A DNA stretch of 64,000 bases. Source: Lytechinus variegatus. Lineage: Eukaryota > Echinodermata > Echinoidea > Temnopleuroida > Toxopneustidae. Both the position numbers and the translations under genes were made by a program. The notes under the pieces were generated by a model. It saw only the letters and a list, made by a program, of their open reading frames with translations, did not search any database and was not told the origin of the DNA. Every line of letters starts with the position of its first letter. Positions within the stretch are counted from its first letter, which is position 1. This document shows positions 32,800 to 45,400 of this stretch, in pieces. Where the stretch lies: the NCBI RefSeq assembly GCF_018143015.1, contig NC_054743.1, positions 33,133,934-33,197,933 on the forward strand, given 5' to 3'.

Positions 32800-33420
32800 A
32801 TTTTTTGCATGTGTTGGAAATTGTGTTGCCATGGTAACAGTGTATTATTGCAAAAATAAGGTAAAAATCTTGCAGTTAGAACCACTTCCTCTGTTTTTAA
32901 CCGATTCTTATGAAATTTGGCACACACATTGGTCTTGAGGTGAAGATGTCTAAGACATACTTTTGCGTGTCTTTCAGAATCTTGTTTCCATGGTAACAAC
33001 ATATTATCTGGTGAAAATTGGGGAAAAAACCTTACAATTCAAACTGTTTCATCAGTTTTCAATCAATTCTAATGAAATTTGGCACACACATTGGTATTGA
33101 AGTAAAGATGTACAAGGCAATTTTTGTGTGTGTTTCCAAAATTGTGTTGCCATGGGAACAACATTATATGGCAAAATTTAGGTAAAAACCTTGCAATTTG
33201 AACTACTTCATCAGTTTTTTTTGTTGTTGTTTTGAACAAATTCTCATGAAATAATTATGGCTCACACATTGGCCTTGAGGTAAAGATGTGCAAGAACCTT
33301 TTGTCAGAGAGTGCATTGCCTTGGTAACCACATTTAGCCAAAAATATGGGGAAAACTCATTGTGGATCAGTCTACTTCTCAGTTTTCAGCCTGTGCTCAT
33401 AAAAGTTGACACAAATTCAT
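32800..33420 (+). repeat. ~145-bp tandem array in the left foldback arm (4 units)
   Basis: Each unit has TGTGTTGCCATGGTAACA, then AAAACCTTGCAATT, CACTTCATCAGTTTT, and GAAATTTGGCACACACATTG-type text, then a GTAAAGATGT-CAAG word. It is mirrored at about 35710-36250 in the right arm. Confidence 0.88.
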
Positions 33421-33445
33421 TTTGGGTAAAGATTCATATTCAGTA

Positions 33446-33996
33446 TTAAAAGGGAATCAAGCCTTGGTCATAATGTTGTGTGCATGGAAAAGGAGAAAAA
33501 TAAGAATGGTGAAAGTTTTACAGAAATCGGACAAGCGGAATATAGTTATGGTTGCTTTAAAACATGTACATGTATATCTATGTAAATTATTCTATTATGT
33601 AAACTTTCCCATAAGACTAGTAGTTATCAGGATTTTTGGTTTTCTCCTAAATCCCTATTCCATTGGCGCCGTAATATAAACCGGTAGTATGTTTTATGTC
33701 CTCATGAAAGAAAGATATAATTTGAAGTAAAACTTTTGAAAAAAGAAATTTTAGCTAATTAATTATTCCAGTACATGGAAGAGTGGTCCTTGCCTTCTTA
33801 AATTACTGTGACATCACATATGCGGTCAATTTGAAGTCTTCATGGGTATAGTGATTACCAATGTTTATAACTTTAATATGTTCACAACTTTGTTATGGTT
33901 TGTCCGATAATTGTTCAAACTTTGACCTATAAACTTGTCTGATTTTTCATTTTCCTCTAAAAACAAGTGTTTATTTGGGTTTGATTCCCCTTTATA
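33446..33996. mobile_element. Palindromic element inside the foldback spacer (TTAA on left)
   Basis: Left TTAAAAGGGAATCAAGCC, right GGGTTTGATTCCCCTTTATA, with inner GGTGAAAGTTTTACAGAAAT / CAAACTTTGACCTATAAAC-like arms. It interrupts the left arm of the larger palindrome. Related to 10839-11434. Confidence 0.78.
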
Positions 33997-34020
33997 ACGT
34001 CATATAATAGCGCAGGGTAT

Positions 34021-35400
34021 TAATCACCTTCAATAATATTTATAGACTTTTTTTGGGGGGGGAGGGCGGAGAAGGTCCTTAAACTGACAACATAAAAATA
34101 TAGAAGGTTAAAGGCCATGACCATGAGGAACTTAAACAGTCTTAAAAAAAACACCCCTTACATTTTTTATTTGGGGGGGGGGCTTTAGAAAATTGCCACA
34201 TAAAGATTAAAATGAAATTATAACGACTAAGGACTTAACCCCCCCCCCCAAAAAAAAAGGGAAATCCTTTACACTTCAGCATATTGATTTAAAGCCTCAA
34301 ACATTCTGCTTTGAAAAAAAAAGTTTCCGGTGTCCAATTAATCAATGTTTTATTTGAAGCATGAAGCAGGGGCTGTCACAGAAATATACTGAAAAAATTG
34401 AATGAAAGAAAATATAAGGCTAAAATCTATTGTGCACATAGGTATATTTTTGATATGGTATGTTACTGAGTCATGGATTTGCAAGTGAATTTCTAAAACA
34501 AGTGCAGATGTTTTTGTATGTATTTATATTTCTATAATAATTAGTTGCATGATGAAAGGTACACTTTAAAATATGTCAGAAAAAATATACTTTTATTTTT
34601 TACCAAACAATTACTTAGAGAGAGACAGCAGACAGGAAACAGAAGGAGATGGCATGGTGAAGCTCAAAATCAAGAGTGATGTGAAAGTTAAAAAGAAAGA
34701 GTAGGAACGGAATATGAATATGAATAAAAGACTGAGTAGGAGAATATAAATAAACAATGGTTAATTAGGTACTGTAAACAATTTTTTTATCAAATCAGAA
34801 TGCATTAAGCTTCAAATGAATGGTCTGAAGTGCAAAGGACTCTTCTTACCTTTGAAGGGGGGGGGGGGCATTTTCTGCTAAAAAGTATTATCAGCCCCCT
34901 ATTTTTTCGGGGGGGGGGTTAAGTTCCTAGTCATAATCCTTTAACTGTAATTTTAATGAGGTCATTTTCTAAAGACCCCACCCCCCAAAAAAGAGTAATG
35001 TCTAGCTTTAAAAATGCATTGACCCCTGAGGGACAAAGGTGTAGACTGGTTTGAGCATGGGGAAGTAGAACTAAAAGTGGTATGGGGAGGGGTGCACATC
35101 TTGGGGAGGTGGAACTAAGGTTTGGAAAATCAGCTGTTGAAAGTAGAAGGGGTACACATTTTGTTTTGCTTGCCAGTGTTGGAACTCCTCTGCTTCAGCG
35201 GAAGGTTTCATATTCACCCAGTGTACCTCCAGCCTATATGCCCTTAAGGGGATGCGTTTTTTAAGAGTGTTTTATCATTTTTATGTTTCTAATGGCCACT
35301 GCCTTTAACCTTCTTTGTCAGATTTAAAGGACTAATCCTGCCCCTTCCCCCAACCCAGAAATATTAATGAAGGTGATTAATATCCCCACATTTTAATGCA
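34021..35400. other. Foldback spacer with poly-C/poly-G tracts, no gene
   Basis: AT-rich with tracts of 8-11 C or G at 34050, 34165, 34240, 34858 and 34906. TTAATCACCTTCAATAATAT near 34019 pairs with ATTAATGAAGGTGATTAATA near 35362, so the arms of the large palindrome extend here in degraded form. Confidence 0.65.
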
Positions 35401-35545
35401 GAGAAGACATTTAGAATTCAATATGAATCTTTACCCTAAGATGAATATTTCTTCCAATTTTTATGAGCACTGACTTAAAACAGGGGAGGAAGTTTGATCC
35501 ACAATAAGTTTTCCTACATTTCTGGCTATCATATGTGGCTACCCT

Positions 35546-35702
35546 GGGGCCCGTTCCATAAAACTTTTTACCTGAGAAAACTCTGGTAAAAACTGAAAAC
35601 TAAGGTTAGTCTGATTTCTGCCATTGACTTTAACACAGGGCAAAAACTCTGGTAAAAGCAACCAGAGTTTTCTCAGGTAAAAAGTTGTATGCAACGGGCC
35701 CC
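35546..35702. mobile_element. ~155-bp palindromic element, GGGCCCGTTGCATAAAAC family, copy 2
   Basis: GGGGCCCGTTCCATAAAACT to AGTTGTATGCAACGGGCCCC, with the same ACCTGAGAAAACTCTGGT arms and middle as the copies at 24507 and 54605. It splits the right arm of the 4.2-kb palindrome. Confidence 0.9.
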
Positions 35703-36617
35703 TGGTAATGCACTCTCTGACAAATGCAAAAAAAAGGTTCTTGCACATCTTTACCACAAGGCCAATGTGTGAGCCAAATTTCACGAGAATTGGTTCAAAA
35801 CTGATGAAGTAGTTCAAATTGCAAGGTTCTTACCTAAATTTTGCCATATAATGTTGTTCCCATGGCAACACAATTTTGGAAACACACAAAAAGTGCCTTG
35901 TACATCTTTACTTCAATACCAATGTGTGTGCCAAATTTCATTAGAATTGATTGAAAACTGATGAAACAGTTTGAATTGTAAGGTTTTTTCCCCAATTTTC
36001 ACCAGATAATATGTTGTTACCATGGCAACAAGATTTCTGAAAGACACACGAAAGTGTGTCTTAGACATCTTCACCTCAAGACCAATGTGTGTGCCAAATT
36101 TCATGAGAATCGGTTAAAAACAGAGGAAGTGGTTCTAACTGCAAGATTTTTACCTTATTTTTGCAATAATACACTGTTACCATGGCAACACAATTTCCAA
36201 CACATGCAAAAAATGTGTTTTGCACACCTTTACCCCAAGACCAAAATATGTACACACACACCAGCATTCAACCCCCTCCACTGTCACCCTTCGGCTTGGT
36301 TAGCATCTTCATTCAGATATTTGGTGCATTGAGATGCGAGGACAAACAGAAGATCTGTTCAAAAAGGGTCTGAATTCAAGAACTAATCCAATGCAAAATA
36401 ATGCACTGCTATTGAGTTTTGCACTAGCACTAGTCTATATACCAGACAAATCTAAACTCATAAATTCTGACATTTTCACCCATTTTTTCACTGTTCCTGC
36501 AGCCAGATTTTTTGGAGCATACCCCATTCTTAATTCTTATACATAAACAAAGGTCTGGAGAAAAAATCACGCTTTTGTCCACCGTGTCCACATAATTCCG
36601 CTAACTGACCAGACTAA

Positions 36618-37845
36618 TAGAGACACTTTTCACTACGAGTGTGTTTACTTAAGTTTACCTCGTTTTGAAATTTGAAAGAGCAACTCCAACTTTTTGTTGA
36701 CACATTTGTACCAATGCATGCATAACTGAATTTGGAGGACAAGAGGTATGGATTTAAGCAAGTTAGTGGTAACATGGAAAACATTATTCTGATACCTTAT
36801 GTTCTCAACATCGTCTGTCAATTAAATGCTGAGTGGTTGATTGTTATTTCATAAAAAAATATAAAATTCAACAATCCCCGTGATACTTTCTTTAGGGCCC
36901 TATCATACTTTCAGTAACTTCAATTCAAATATGAGGATATATTTTTTAATCTCTTCATATAGTGTTTCCACGGATCCAAACCAAATTTCCCGTGCAAATT
37001 TCCCGAAACTGAATCTCAAATTTCCTGAAAGTTCATAGACATTTCCTAGAATTTTCAAATTCTATCTTTTTTAATCATACAAAAACAAAGCAAGTCTAAA
37101 CTTTGTCCAAGTGACCAACACATGCACCCCCCGCCCGCACCCCTCCACTCAAAGTGCAGTGGTCATTTATCAATTTGAAGGTCAATCCGAATTTTGACTG
37201 GCAATCAATTACTGAACATAACAATTTACGTTATACCTCATTATGAAATTTGAAGGAGCAACTCATCTTTTTGTTGACACCAATAATGCATGCATGCATG
37301 ACAAAATGATTAATTTAGAGAAAAGGGGGTATAGATTTAAGTTTTGGTATAAATCTAAATCAATTTCGTACTTGATGTCTTAGACATCAAGTCTAATGTA
37401 TTAATAAAATGTTGAGGGTTGTTCTTCCATATTTTGGGAATAAAATACATTATTAAACAATCTTTTGTTTGTTATATTCATGCTTTCATTAAACACATAA
37501 TATAATTAATGGTATGGGGATTGTTCTAAATATATTTCTTCATATCATTAGTGTTTCCACAGATCCAAAACAAATTTCCAGAAACTAAATCTCAAATTTG
37601 GCATTTCCGGGAATTTTCGAATTCTATTCTTTCTTTTTAAATCGAATGATAACAAAGCGAGCCTAAAGTTTGTCCAAGCTAGAGACCAAAATCGAGGAAT
37701 TTAGCCTTTTCTTGCACTTTTCAATAATAGCGAAGGGCGAGCAGAAAATTTTGAGCTCCGGATGAGGCACTTCCTTTAATAGGTCTATATGCCTAACACA
37801 TGAATATTGAAAGTTGTTCGTTTAATTGTAGTTTACTCAGGGGCG
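36618..37845. other. Spacer with a diverged local duplication, no gene
   Basis: A segment near 36650-37160 recurs near 37220-37690: TTTGAAAGAGCAACTCCAAC / TTTGAAGGAGCAACTCATCT, TTTTGTTGACAC, GTGTTTCCACGGATCC / GTGTTTCCACAGATCC, and ACAAAGCAAGTCTAAA / ACAAAGCGAGCCTAAA. This is a tandem duplication about 570 bp apart. No coding signal seen. Confidence 0.7.
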
Positions 37846-37849
37846 GATC

Positions 37850-38832
37850 CGGCTTTCGCCAATAGGGGAAGGGGGCGAAAATATTTTCATCAACATTTTT
37901 CTCGATCGGCCGCTATAATCTGATTTTTTTTGTTCGTTTTTCAGGGGCTAGTCCTAACTAAAGACTGAAGTTTTAAGTATATGTTAGTTTTTATTGTTAT
38001 AAACAAGATGAGGTATCTCATGTGGTCTTAATATATAATGCGAGCGCGAAGCGCGAGCTAAAATTCTTTGATATTTTATGTCCTTAGATATGAAGATTCT
38101 GAGCAGTTTTTATAATCATGAACAAAGATAAGTATCCAATTAACTAAACAATACGAGCGTGAAGAGGATACAAGTATATCACCAATTAAATAATGAGAAT
38201 GCGAAGCGCGAACTCAAAATATTTTGATATTCTGACCTGAAAACTGGACAGTCTAAGCGCGTTTTTATTTAGATAAAGAACAATTTGTGTGTCTCAAACA
38301 ATTAAATGCGAGCGCGAAGCACGAGCTTAATTTTTTTATATACTGACATGATAAAGGATCATTTTGACAAATTTTTGAAAGAATTTCCAAAGAGGATTTC
38401 AGAAATCATACAATGCTAGCGCGCAGCGCGACTCAGCTGAAAATTTTGATATAACAATTTGTGTAAATCAAACAAAAGAATGAAAGCTTGATGTGCGAGC
38501 TAAAATACTGTGTGCAAATCGATTTCAGAACTGGTTTTATGAATTGTCATTTAATCCTCTTGAATGGGATTCATTACACAGGCAATGCGAGCGCGAGCGA
38601 AATTTTTTATATAAAGTCTATTTTCCAATTCTTCCCCTCACCTTTTTCTATCCTTTCGGGATCGGGCCGGCCGTTGGTTACGAGGCTGTAAATTACACAT
38701 CATGGGTAAAATACCTCTTTCTTACTTTTCTTTCTGTGTTTCGTAATTTCTATCAAGATAATAAAGAGTACACTTTTTTCTGCAGGATGTCAAAAATAGG
38801 GGGCCGGTTCGGCCCCCTCCTGGATCCGCGCC
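37850..38832. mobile_element. ~980-bp element with CAGGGGCGGATCCGG ends
   Basis: Left CAGGGGCGGATCCGGCTTTC, right CTCCTGGATCCGCGCCTG. Inside, GCGAGCGCGAAGCGCGAGCT-type words recur about every 100-130 bp (38040, 38155, 38195, 38308, 38414, 38588), each followed by an AAAATTTTTGATAT-like stretch. No transposase frame found. Confidence 0.78.
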
Positions 38833-39599
38833 TGTTACTTGCAATCATAGTTCTAATTCTACTATTATTATATTTATTTTTTTCATTTAGCTAATGTGGG
38901 AATAAAACATCGAAAAGTCACCGTCCTTAGAATAAATAAAAAATATTCTTTTTAATTTTTCTATAAATAAACATCAGATTCGATGTAAAAAATATAAAAA
39001 TATATTCAATATCAAAGATGCTGAAATTGGCAAAAATTGACATTCAACAAAGTTTTTATACCAAAAGGAGCTAAATCCATGATAAAAATAAAAAAAAATA
39101 TTCTTAAAAATTGTTATTAAATTCTAAATTAAAAAAACATGATCTAAGCAATCTGAGATGACAGAACTATATCAAAATAAAGCAGCAGTGGATACAAGGG
39201 AAAGTGGTTTAATGAAAAACCTTGATTTACCATGTTGAAAGGAAAACGCCCAAAGTGGATTTAGCTCTTTTCTTATTAAAATTCTTCAAATATAGCGTAT
39301 GGGAAAAGGGTAGAAATAGACCTAATAATATTCAGCAGGCGAAGTTTTTATCAACACAATTCTTTTTTCTTTGATGGATATATAGCCATAGACAATTTCG
39401 TTTCCTTTCTGTTATTTCATTCTGTGTAAGAAGAAAATGCCATACTTTTATAAACATGATAAATACCAAAACTTGGCTTAGGCATGTATAATCTATTTTA
39501 TGTAAATTATATTTATTTACGACTTTGAGATGATTTGGGGGGTTTCTTTTTAGTATTTTGGAAATTTTGGTGATGGCATATCGCATCATTATTTTTTTT

Positions 39600-40420
39600 A
39601 CATATATACCGTATCAATATTTGCATTAATATAGTGCTAACTAAACTTTTGGTTAAGGTTTCAGCTCGCGATTCGCGCTCGAATTATTTGTTTAATGAAG
39701 TATGTGTCATATTTTCCATTACAAAATTGTCTTTAATGTCACGTTTTAGTTCAGAAGGCCTATATAAAAAAAATCAAGGCCGTATTTGCGTTCGCATTAT
39801 TTGAGTCGCAAATTATGGACAGAATTCTAAGATAAAAAATAGAATCGTCTATAGTACCGATAAATCGTTTCACGTAAGCTCAGTATAATTATAACAAAAT
39901 GTGCTTGAAATGCATAAATAAAAAATTATGTCAGCTAGCGATTCGCTTTGTTACCTTTCATTTAGTGAGATTAATCTGTTCAAGAAATTCAACAAATCGT
40001 TGAAATTATCAAAAATGAAATAACATGTACAATAGTGATTTGAATTCATGACGAAGTAAATTTATTACACAAAGTATCATACGTCAACACCAATAACTTC
40101 AGCAAGGGCAAACAGGAAAATATGAGGGGGGGGGGGGAGAAAAGAGGGATATAGTAGAGAATTAACGTTCAGTCGACGGTTGAGGTTTCAGGGCAAGGGC
40201 GCGGCCCCAGGAATTTTTCGAGATGGGGGGGGGGTGGTCCTCAGCAGGGGGACGACGGCATGGACGTCATTTTCTAAATCACACGGAGCAAAGCCCTCTT
40301 CACGTGTTTATATACTTTCTCTATCCCGATATTCATCAGTTTTTGAAGAAAAAAAAATAGGGGGGTGGGTCGCCCGTGCCCGCTCCCCCGTTTCAACGTG
40401 AGATCTTTATCTTGATTATT
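39600..40420. repeat. Inverted block of the GCGAGCGC-type repeat
   Basis: TCAGCTCGCGATTCGCGCTC near 39660, TTGCGTTCGCATTATTTG near 39785 and CAGCTAGCGATTCGCTTTGT near 39930 are the same word family on the opposite strand. A poly-G tract at 40127 and the GGGGGGGGGGTGGTC tract at 40226 lie on the right side. Confidence 0.6.
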
Positions 40421-41760
40421 CTGTGAAAAGATTCTCAGAATCCCCCAAACCATGCAAACCATGTCCCTGTCATATCAAGATGGACCCGTTTGTGGTTATC
40501 GCGGGCCACTATTATTCTTTTGAATTTGTAATTTCCTTTCTTGTTAAACTTTCTGTTGATTGGACTCAAAGCCATTGACCCAAAGCCTTTAATCTTAATC
40601 CGTAGTCCATACTGATTAAGAAGCATCTATCAACATGATCAAAAGCACAAAGGTTTAAATGAATTACTCGCTGCAAGAACTTGAACTAAGTGGAAGGTGA
40701 TCATTACTATACTTAACATGCCAGACAACTTACACCGACGATTTTGTAATGTCACCATTTCATGTTTATCTTCTTTGCTTTTGAACGTGAGTATTATGAT
40801 CGTCGCCATCATCATCGAGACAGAATTGTCTTTAAAAGTGACATTGTGACAAGTTGATTTATTGGTATATAGTTGTGTGTTTTTTTCGTATATGGGAACC
40901 ATGATATGGTAAATAACATGAACGAAAAAAGTGAGTGGATTTTCACCCAATTGTATTTTCTGCCGAAATAGAGGTTTTTATTAGAAGTGTTCAATTTTAT
41001 TATTATTGTATCATCTTCGTATATATTTTCTTTTCCCACTTCAAATTAATATCACTGTTATCGTTATTGTTGCTTGGACGGGCACGTGTGGTGTCCACCT
41101 TCAAAAAACATCAAAATCTTAATTTTAACAACAGGAAGTAAGAATGATAATTGTAATTTTTGTGAAATATTTTTACCTAAAAACTATTGATTGATGATGA
41201 TGGTCCTGGCTAACAAATTTACCCCAACCTTACTCACGACACCGGAAGTCTCTTGCCAAAATTCCAAAAACCTATCAAACTTTTGATTTTTAATTGTAAA
41301 GATAGGATATTATGATGCAGCTCTGTGTTTGTTTATTTTGTGGAATACAGGATGTTACGACATAAGTCCAAACATTCTCACCATATAACGGTATGTTCTC
41401 TCACGGGAAAACAAGATAATTCAGAATTTCAGACAGGTGCCATTATGATTTCCGAACATGCCGACTCCGATATTTGTGGAAATCATATTATTTAATTTAG
41501 TGTTTCTGAGCAGACCAGCCAATCGTGGTATAGTGCTCATGTCAATGTCACGCTACTGTCTCATCAACGAAACCGACTCCAAACCGACAGATTGTATGTC
41601 ATTCGTATATTGTAACAGTTTTGATCGGTCACGAGATGGTTTCGTGGGTGTGACTAGCACAAACTTCGTCATCAACCGCTATTATGACTGTCGAAATAAC
41701 GGAAAATTAGATTTGCCTTTTCTTGTAGTTATTTAGAGAACATAAAAAAATCATTAAATT
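40421..41760. other. Spacer upstream of the astacin gene, nothing recognised
   Basis: I saw no exon, element ends or RNA gene. It should hold distal astacin regulatory DNA. Short open frames here have no protein-like composition or splice support. Confidence 0.5.
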
Positions 41761-41777
41761 TTCCAGAATGTTGAGAA

Positions 41778-41785
41778 TATATAAA
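41778..41785 (+). promoter_or_regulatory. Candidate TATA box for the astacin gene
   Basis: TATATAAA, about 430 bp before the chosen start codon, followed by a purine-rich stretch where initiation could occur near 41808-41815. Position and strand fit a long 5' leader, but AT-rich sequence makes this tentative. Confidence 0.35.
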
Positions 41786-42212
41786 TGGGGGAACAGACAG
41801 AGCTAAAGCAGCATTATTGTTTTCCTCTTCTGAAAATTCATGCCAGTTATATTGATTTTCTTTTCGCTTCTGAATCATGTAGATTTCGCGCCGAATTTAT
41901 TATCGGATTTTGATTGAATGTATCCTGTGCATATCAACGGTGTAGAGAGGAATCTGCTTTATAAAACATTGGTAGTGCCTTTTGAACTCTCTCCTTTTAT
42001 ATTCTGGACAGGAAAAAGTCATCATACCATCAGAGTCTAGGTTACAATACAGAGGAGAGGAGACACAATCATCTTTAATTTAAATGCAGTTTCGAGTATT
42101 CAAAATCGGGAAACTTTCTGTAATACCTGAAGATTTGCCTGGAAATGATTTGCGAGTAACAATAAATTTGAACTTAAAGAAGATGAATTCAGCTGTATCA
42201 CCTTCAAGATCG

Positions 42213-42438
42213 ATGAACTCGCAGTTCTTCATTCTTATCATGATAACGATAAGTCATCCGTTGCCCATTGGAAGCCGAGCCGTGATCGATTGGCCACTCG
42301 TAGCCGGTGACCTGACCGCGATAGATGTCGATGACCACCGTCAAGTGAGAAGTGCTTCTTCGATACAGAGGTCGATGACAAAAGCGATGTCGAGTACTGA
42401 GGCCGAGGAGTCAAGAGAACCGTGGCAAATAAATAAAA
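42213..42438 (+). CDS. Astacin-kringle exon 1: signal peptide and propeptide
   Basis: 226 nt, ending in phase 1 at AAAA/gtaagg. It encodes a hydrophobic leader ILIMITIS with likely cleavage near GSRA, then a hydrophilic propeptide segment with DVDDHRQVRSASS and an E/S-rich end. The frame stays open upstream to 42084, but the earlier methionines are not followed directly by a signal peptide. Confidence 0.75.
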
Positions 42439-45400
42439 GTAAGGAAATTCGTTAATAAAATTCTTAATTTTAATAAAGTCGCCATTAGGACCAGGGGGAA
42501 GGCACCCCTATTAATTTTTTCAGTAGTAGAAAAAGACAGAAGATAGAAATGGAAGAAAAAAGGGAAGCCTTAAGAATAGTATAAAAATAGGAGATTTAGG
42601 TCGAATAACTCTAAAAACTTTGTTATTAAAATGAATAAAAATGAAGTAACGTTCGGACCATAATGTTCCCTCTGTCAAAATAATTTCTCACCGGCACCGC
42701 CCTTATTCCGACTGAAGAATTGGTGATTTAAAGGACAAGTTCACCCTAAGAAAAACTTGTTTTGAATAAAAAGAGAAAAATTCCACAAGCATAACCCTGA
42801 AAATTTCATCAAAATCGGATGTAAAATAAGAAAGTTATGACATTTCAAAGTTTCGCTTATTTTCAACAAAATAGTTATATGAACGAGCCAGTTACATCCA
42901 AATGAGAGAGTCGATGATGTCACTCACTCACTATTTCTTTTGTTTTTTATTGTTTGAATTATGAAATATTTTGAATTTCTCATCATTGTCATGTGAAATG
43001 AAGTTTCATTCCTCCCTGAACAGGTGGAATTCCATTATTTTAATATTTTGTGCTTCAGGCAAGGAGGTCCTAATCGTCAAATTCGTAAAAATTGAAATAT
43101 TGTATAATTCAAACAATAAAAAACAAAAGAAATAGTGAGTGACATCATCGACTCTCTCATTTGGATGTAACTGGCTCGTTCATATAACTATTTTCTTAAA
43201 AATAAGCGAAACTTTGAAATGTCATAACTTTCTTATTTTACATCCGATTTTGATGAAATTTTCAGCATTGTGCTTGTCTGATTTTTCTCTATTGATTCAA
43301 ATTGACATTTTTCTGAGGTGGACTTGACCTTTAAGTAATGTAATTATGTCCCATTCCGACATACAAGCTCGACGTGCTGCAGTACAAGTTCATCCACTCA
43401 TCGTTGGCGTACTGAGGCAAATCTTTTCAGGGGGCGGAATATATTTTGGGAAATAAATCTGGAAGCAAGTCTCCTCCTACTAGGAGTCCTACAAAAACGT
43501 ACGAAATATAGAGACCTTAATAAACATTTTAGTAGTTAACTTTTAAATAGATATTGTTGATAGAAATCACAGGACAAATCTTTAAGGGAATAAATTAAAT
43601 GGAAGTTATGTTCATGATTATGTTGAAGTATAAATCTTAAATAATTGAATAGTAAGATTTGAGATTTTTACGGAGGGCTTGGGATCGAGCACTACCACCC
43701 CCCCAAAAAAAACACGATTGCGAATTAAACGACGATGTTCTTTTACTTGGCTATATATATTTCTTGTTTTGAAATCTTAAATTTTCAGAATATAATTTGC
43801 TGGTAATCAGTTTGATGTTTTCTTACTAGGGATTTTAAAAATCATGATTCTGTGTTTGCTTGTTTATTGTTTGACTTGTTCCTTAAAAAGCCCCGCCCCT
43901 TTAATAGAAAAAAAAACAGATGAGGCTAAGGCAACATCAGTACACGAGTCTCGCTATGACTAATAGCTTGTTTGCCTTTGATGTAAATTCAATCAATTAC
44001 TTTACCAAGTTATCAAAGTTGACATGAAAGACAAACTTTCACATTCGCTATGTTTTCCGCGTAATGGAAGATAAACCAATTAAACCATGATCCAGACTGC
44101 AAAACTTGATTTACAATCTTATTATTTTGCGACTGTTCTTTCATGGAATGTCCATCAGATCACTAAAAACTTAATCTATTTGATTAAATTTGATGTTTTG
44201 ATTATATTTTCAATGCTTTCTTCCAGATATTTGTCCACCGCCCCTTTCACATTTGTGCAATATTCAGCTTCAAACTCGAAATGGTGAAAGTAAGTTCAAA
44301 CAAAATTCAGTTGGCATTTACATATTAGGGATTGGATATACGAATAGGGAAGTTTTAGATTTAGATACACCAATAGAAGTAGCCATGTAGGGCATGTACA
44401 TGATATATAATATGAGCGATATATCGATATGAACTTTTTATTATTACCATCGCTACTATTTGATATTTGTTATTAACATTTTTTTTGCTCATCATAATTT
44501 CCTGAACTTAAATTATAGCTATATATAGCTAGCTATAGATAAAGAGATAATAATGGGCGAAATGTATTAATTTTCATTATAACCTTCGTTAACAATTTGA
44601 TATTTGTCATTAGCCTTTTTTACTCATCGTAGTTTCTTGAACTTTAATTATAGCTATATAGCTAGATAGATAGATACAGAAATAAGAGAGAGAGAGAGAG
44701 CTTATGAGAGAGTGTGTGAAAGAGGGAGAGGGAAAGAGAGTCAGAGAAAGGGGGAGGGGAAGGAGAGAGACAGACAGAGTGAGAGGGGGAGAGACAGACA
44801 GAGGGAAAGGGGGGGGGGGGTGGTGGGTGGACCGGAGTGGCGTGTGGATGGGATTATTATAAGAGAATAATCAATAATATACTGACAATGATGATAACAA
44901 TATTAAGGATAAATGATATTTATCAGAAGACAGAATAAACTCAATGACTATAAGTCAGCAAAATAAGAGGATTCGTTTCAACTTATAGAGAAAACCTATC
45001 AAGGTCATATTATTATTTTTTAACAGCTCAAAGCTCTTTCGTCACTCCTTTCTTCGAGGGTGACATCGTACTGGACTGGGACCAGAGAAGACAACTGGGA
45101 CTGACGAGCATGAGTCAACGGTCGTCTCGATCTCGATCACGTCGTGCTATCATCGAAGGCCGTGATCGTCGATGGCCAGACGCCATCATACCTTACACAA
45201 TAGATTTGGATTTCAGTAAGTCTGGTCCAGATTTGTGGATAGAGATAATATCTATAAGCCTAGAGTATATCTCACTGAAGCCACTTATAGGCTGAATAGA
45301 GATCCCTGGGGATGGGGGGGGGGGGGTGAAGTAAAACCGTTGAATAACGTAATGTATATGTGAACATGATAAAAAAGAGGCGAAAATTCACAGGCATTTC

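Larger units (their letters stand above)
32388..36617. mobile_element. 4.2-kb foldback-type element with >1-kb inverted arms
   Basis: Left arm from TAGTCTGGTCTGTTAGCG (32388-33445); right arm its inverse ending CGCTAACTGACCAGACTA (35412-36617). Arms share GTGGACACGGTGGACAAAAG, GGGGTATGCTCCAAAAAATC, AGCCGAAGGGTGACAGTGGA. They also hold an inner ~150-bp tandem array. The spacer (33446-35411) includes a 550-bp palindromic element and poly-C/poly-G tracts. The right arm was later hit by the 155-bp element at 35546-35702. Short open frames in the arms occur in both copies, but I recognise no protein. Confidence 0.9.

Noticed and set aside
32468..36546. Short frames repeated at 32.5-33.0 and 36.0-36.5 kb
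   Set aside because: Duplicates across the inverted arms of the foldback element; low-complexity text and no homologous motif.
41458..41736. Plus-strand frame upstream of the astacin TATA box
   Set aside because: No splice link to the astacin exons and no recognised domain.
42741..42923. Small frames in the TTAA elements (also 43139, 46282)
   Set aside because: Same element arm read in each copy; no start, stop or composition conservation suggesting a protein.
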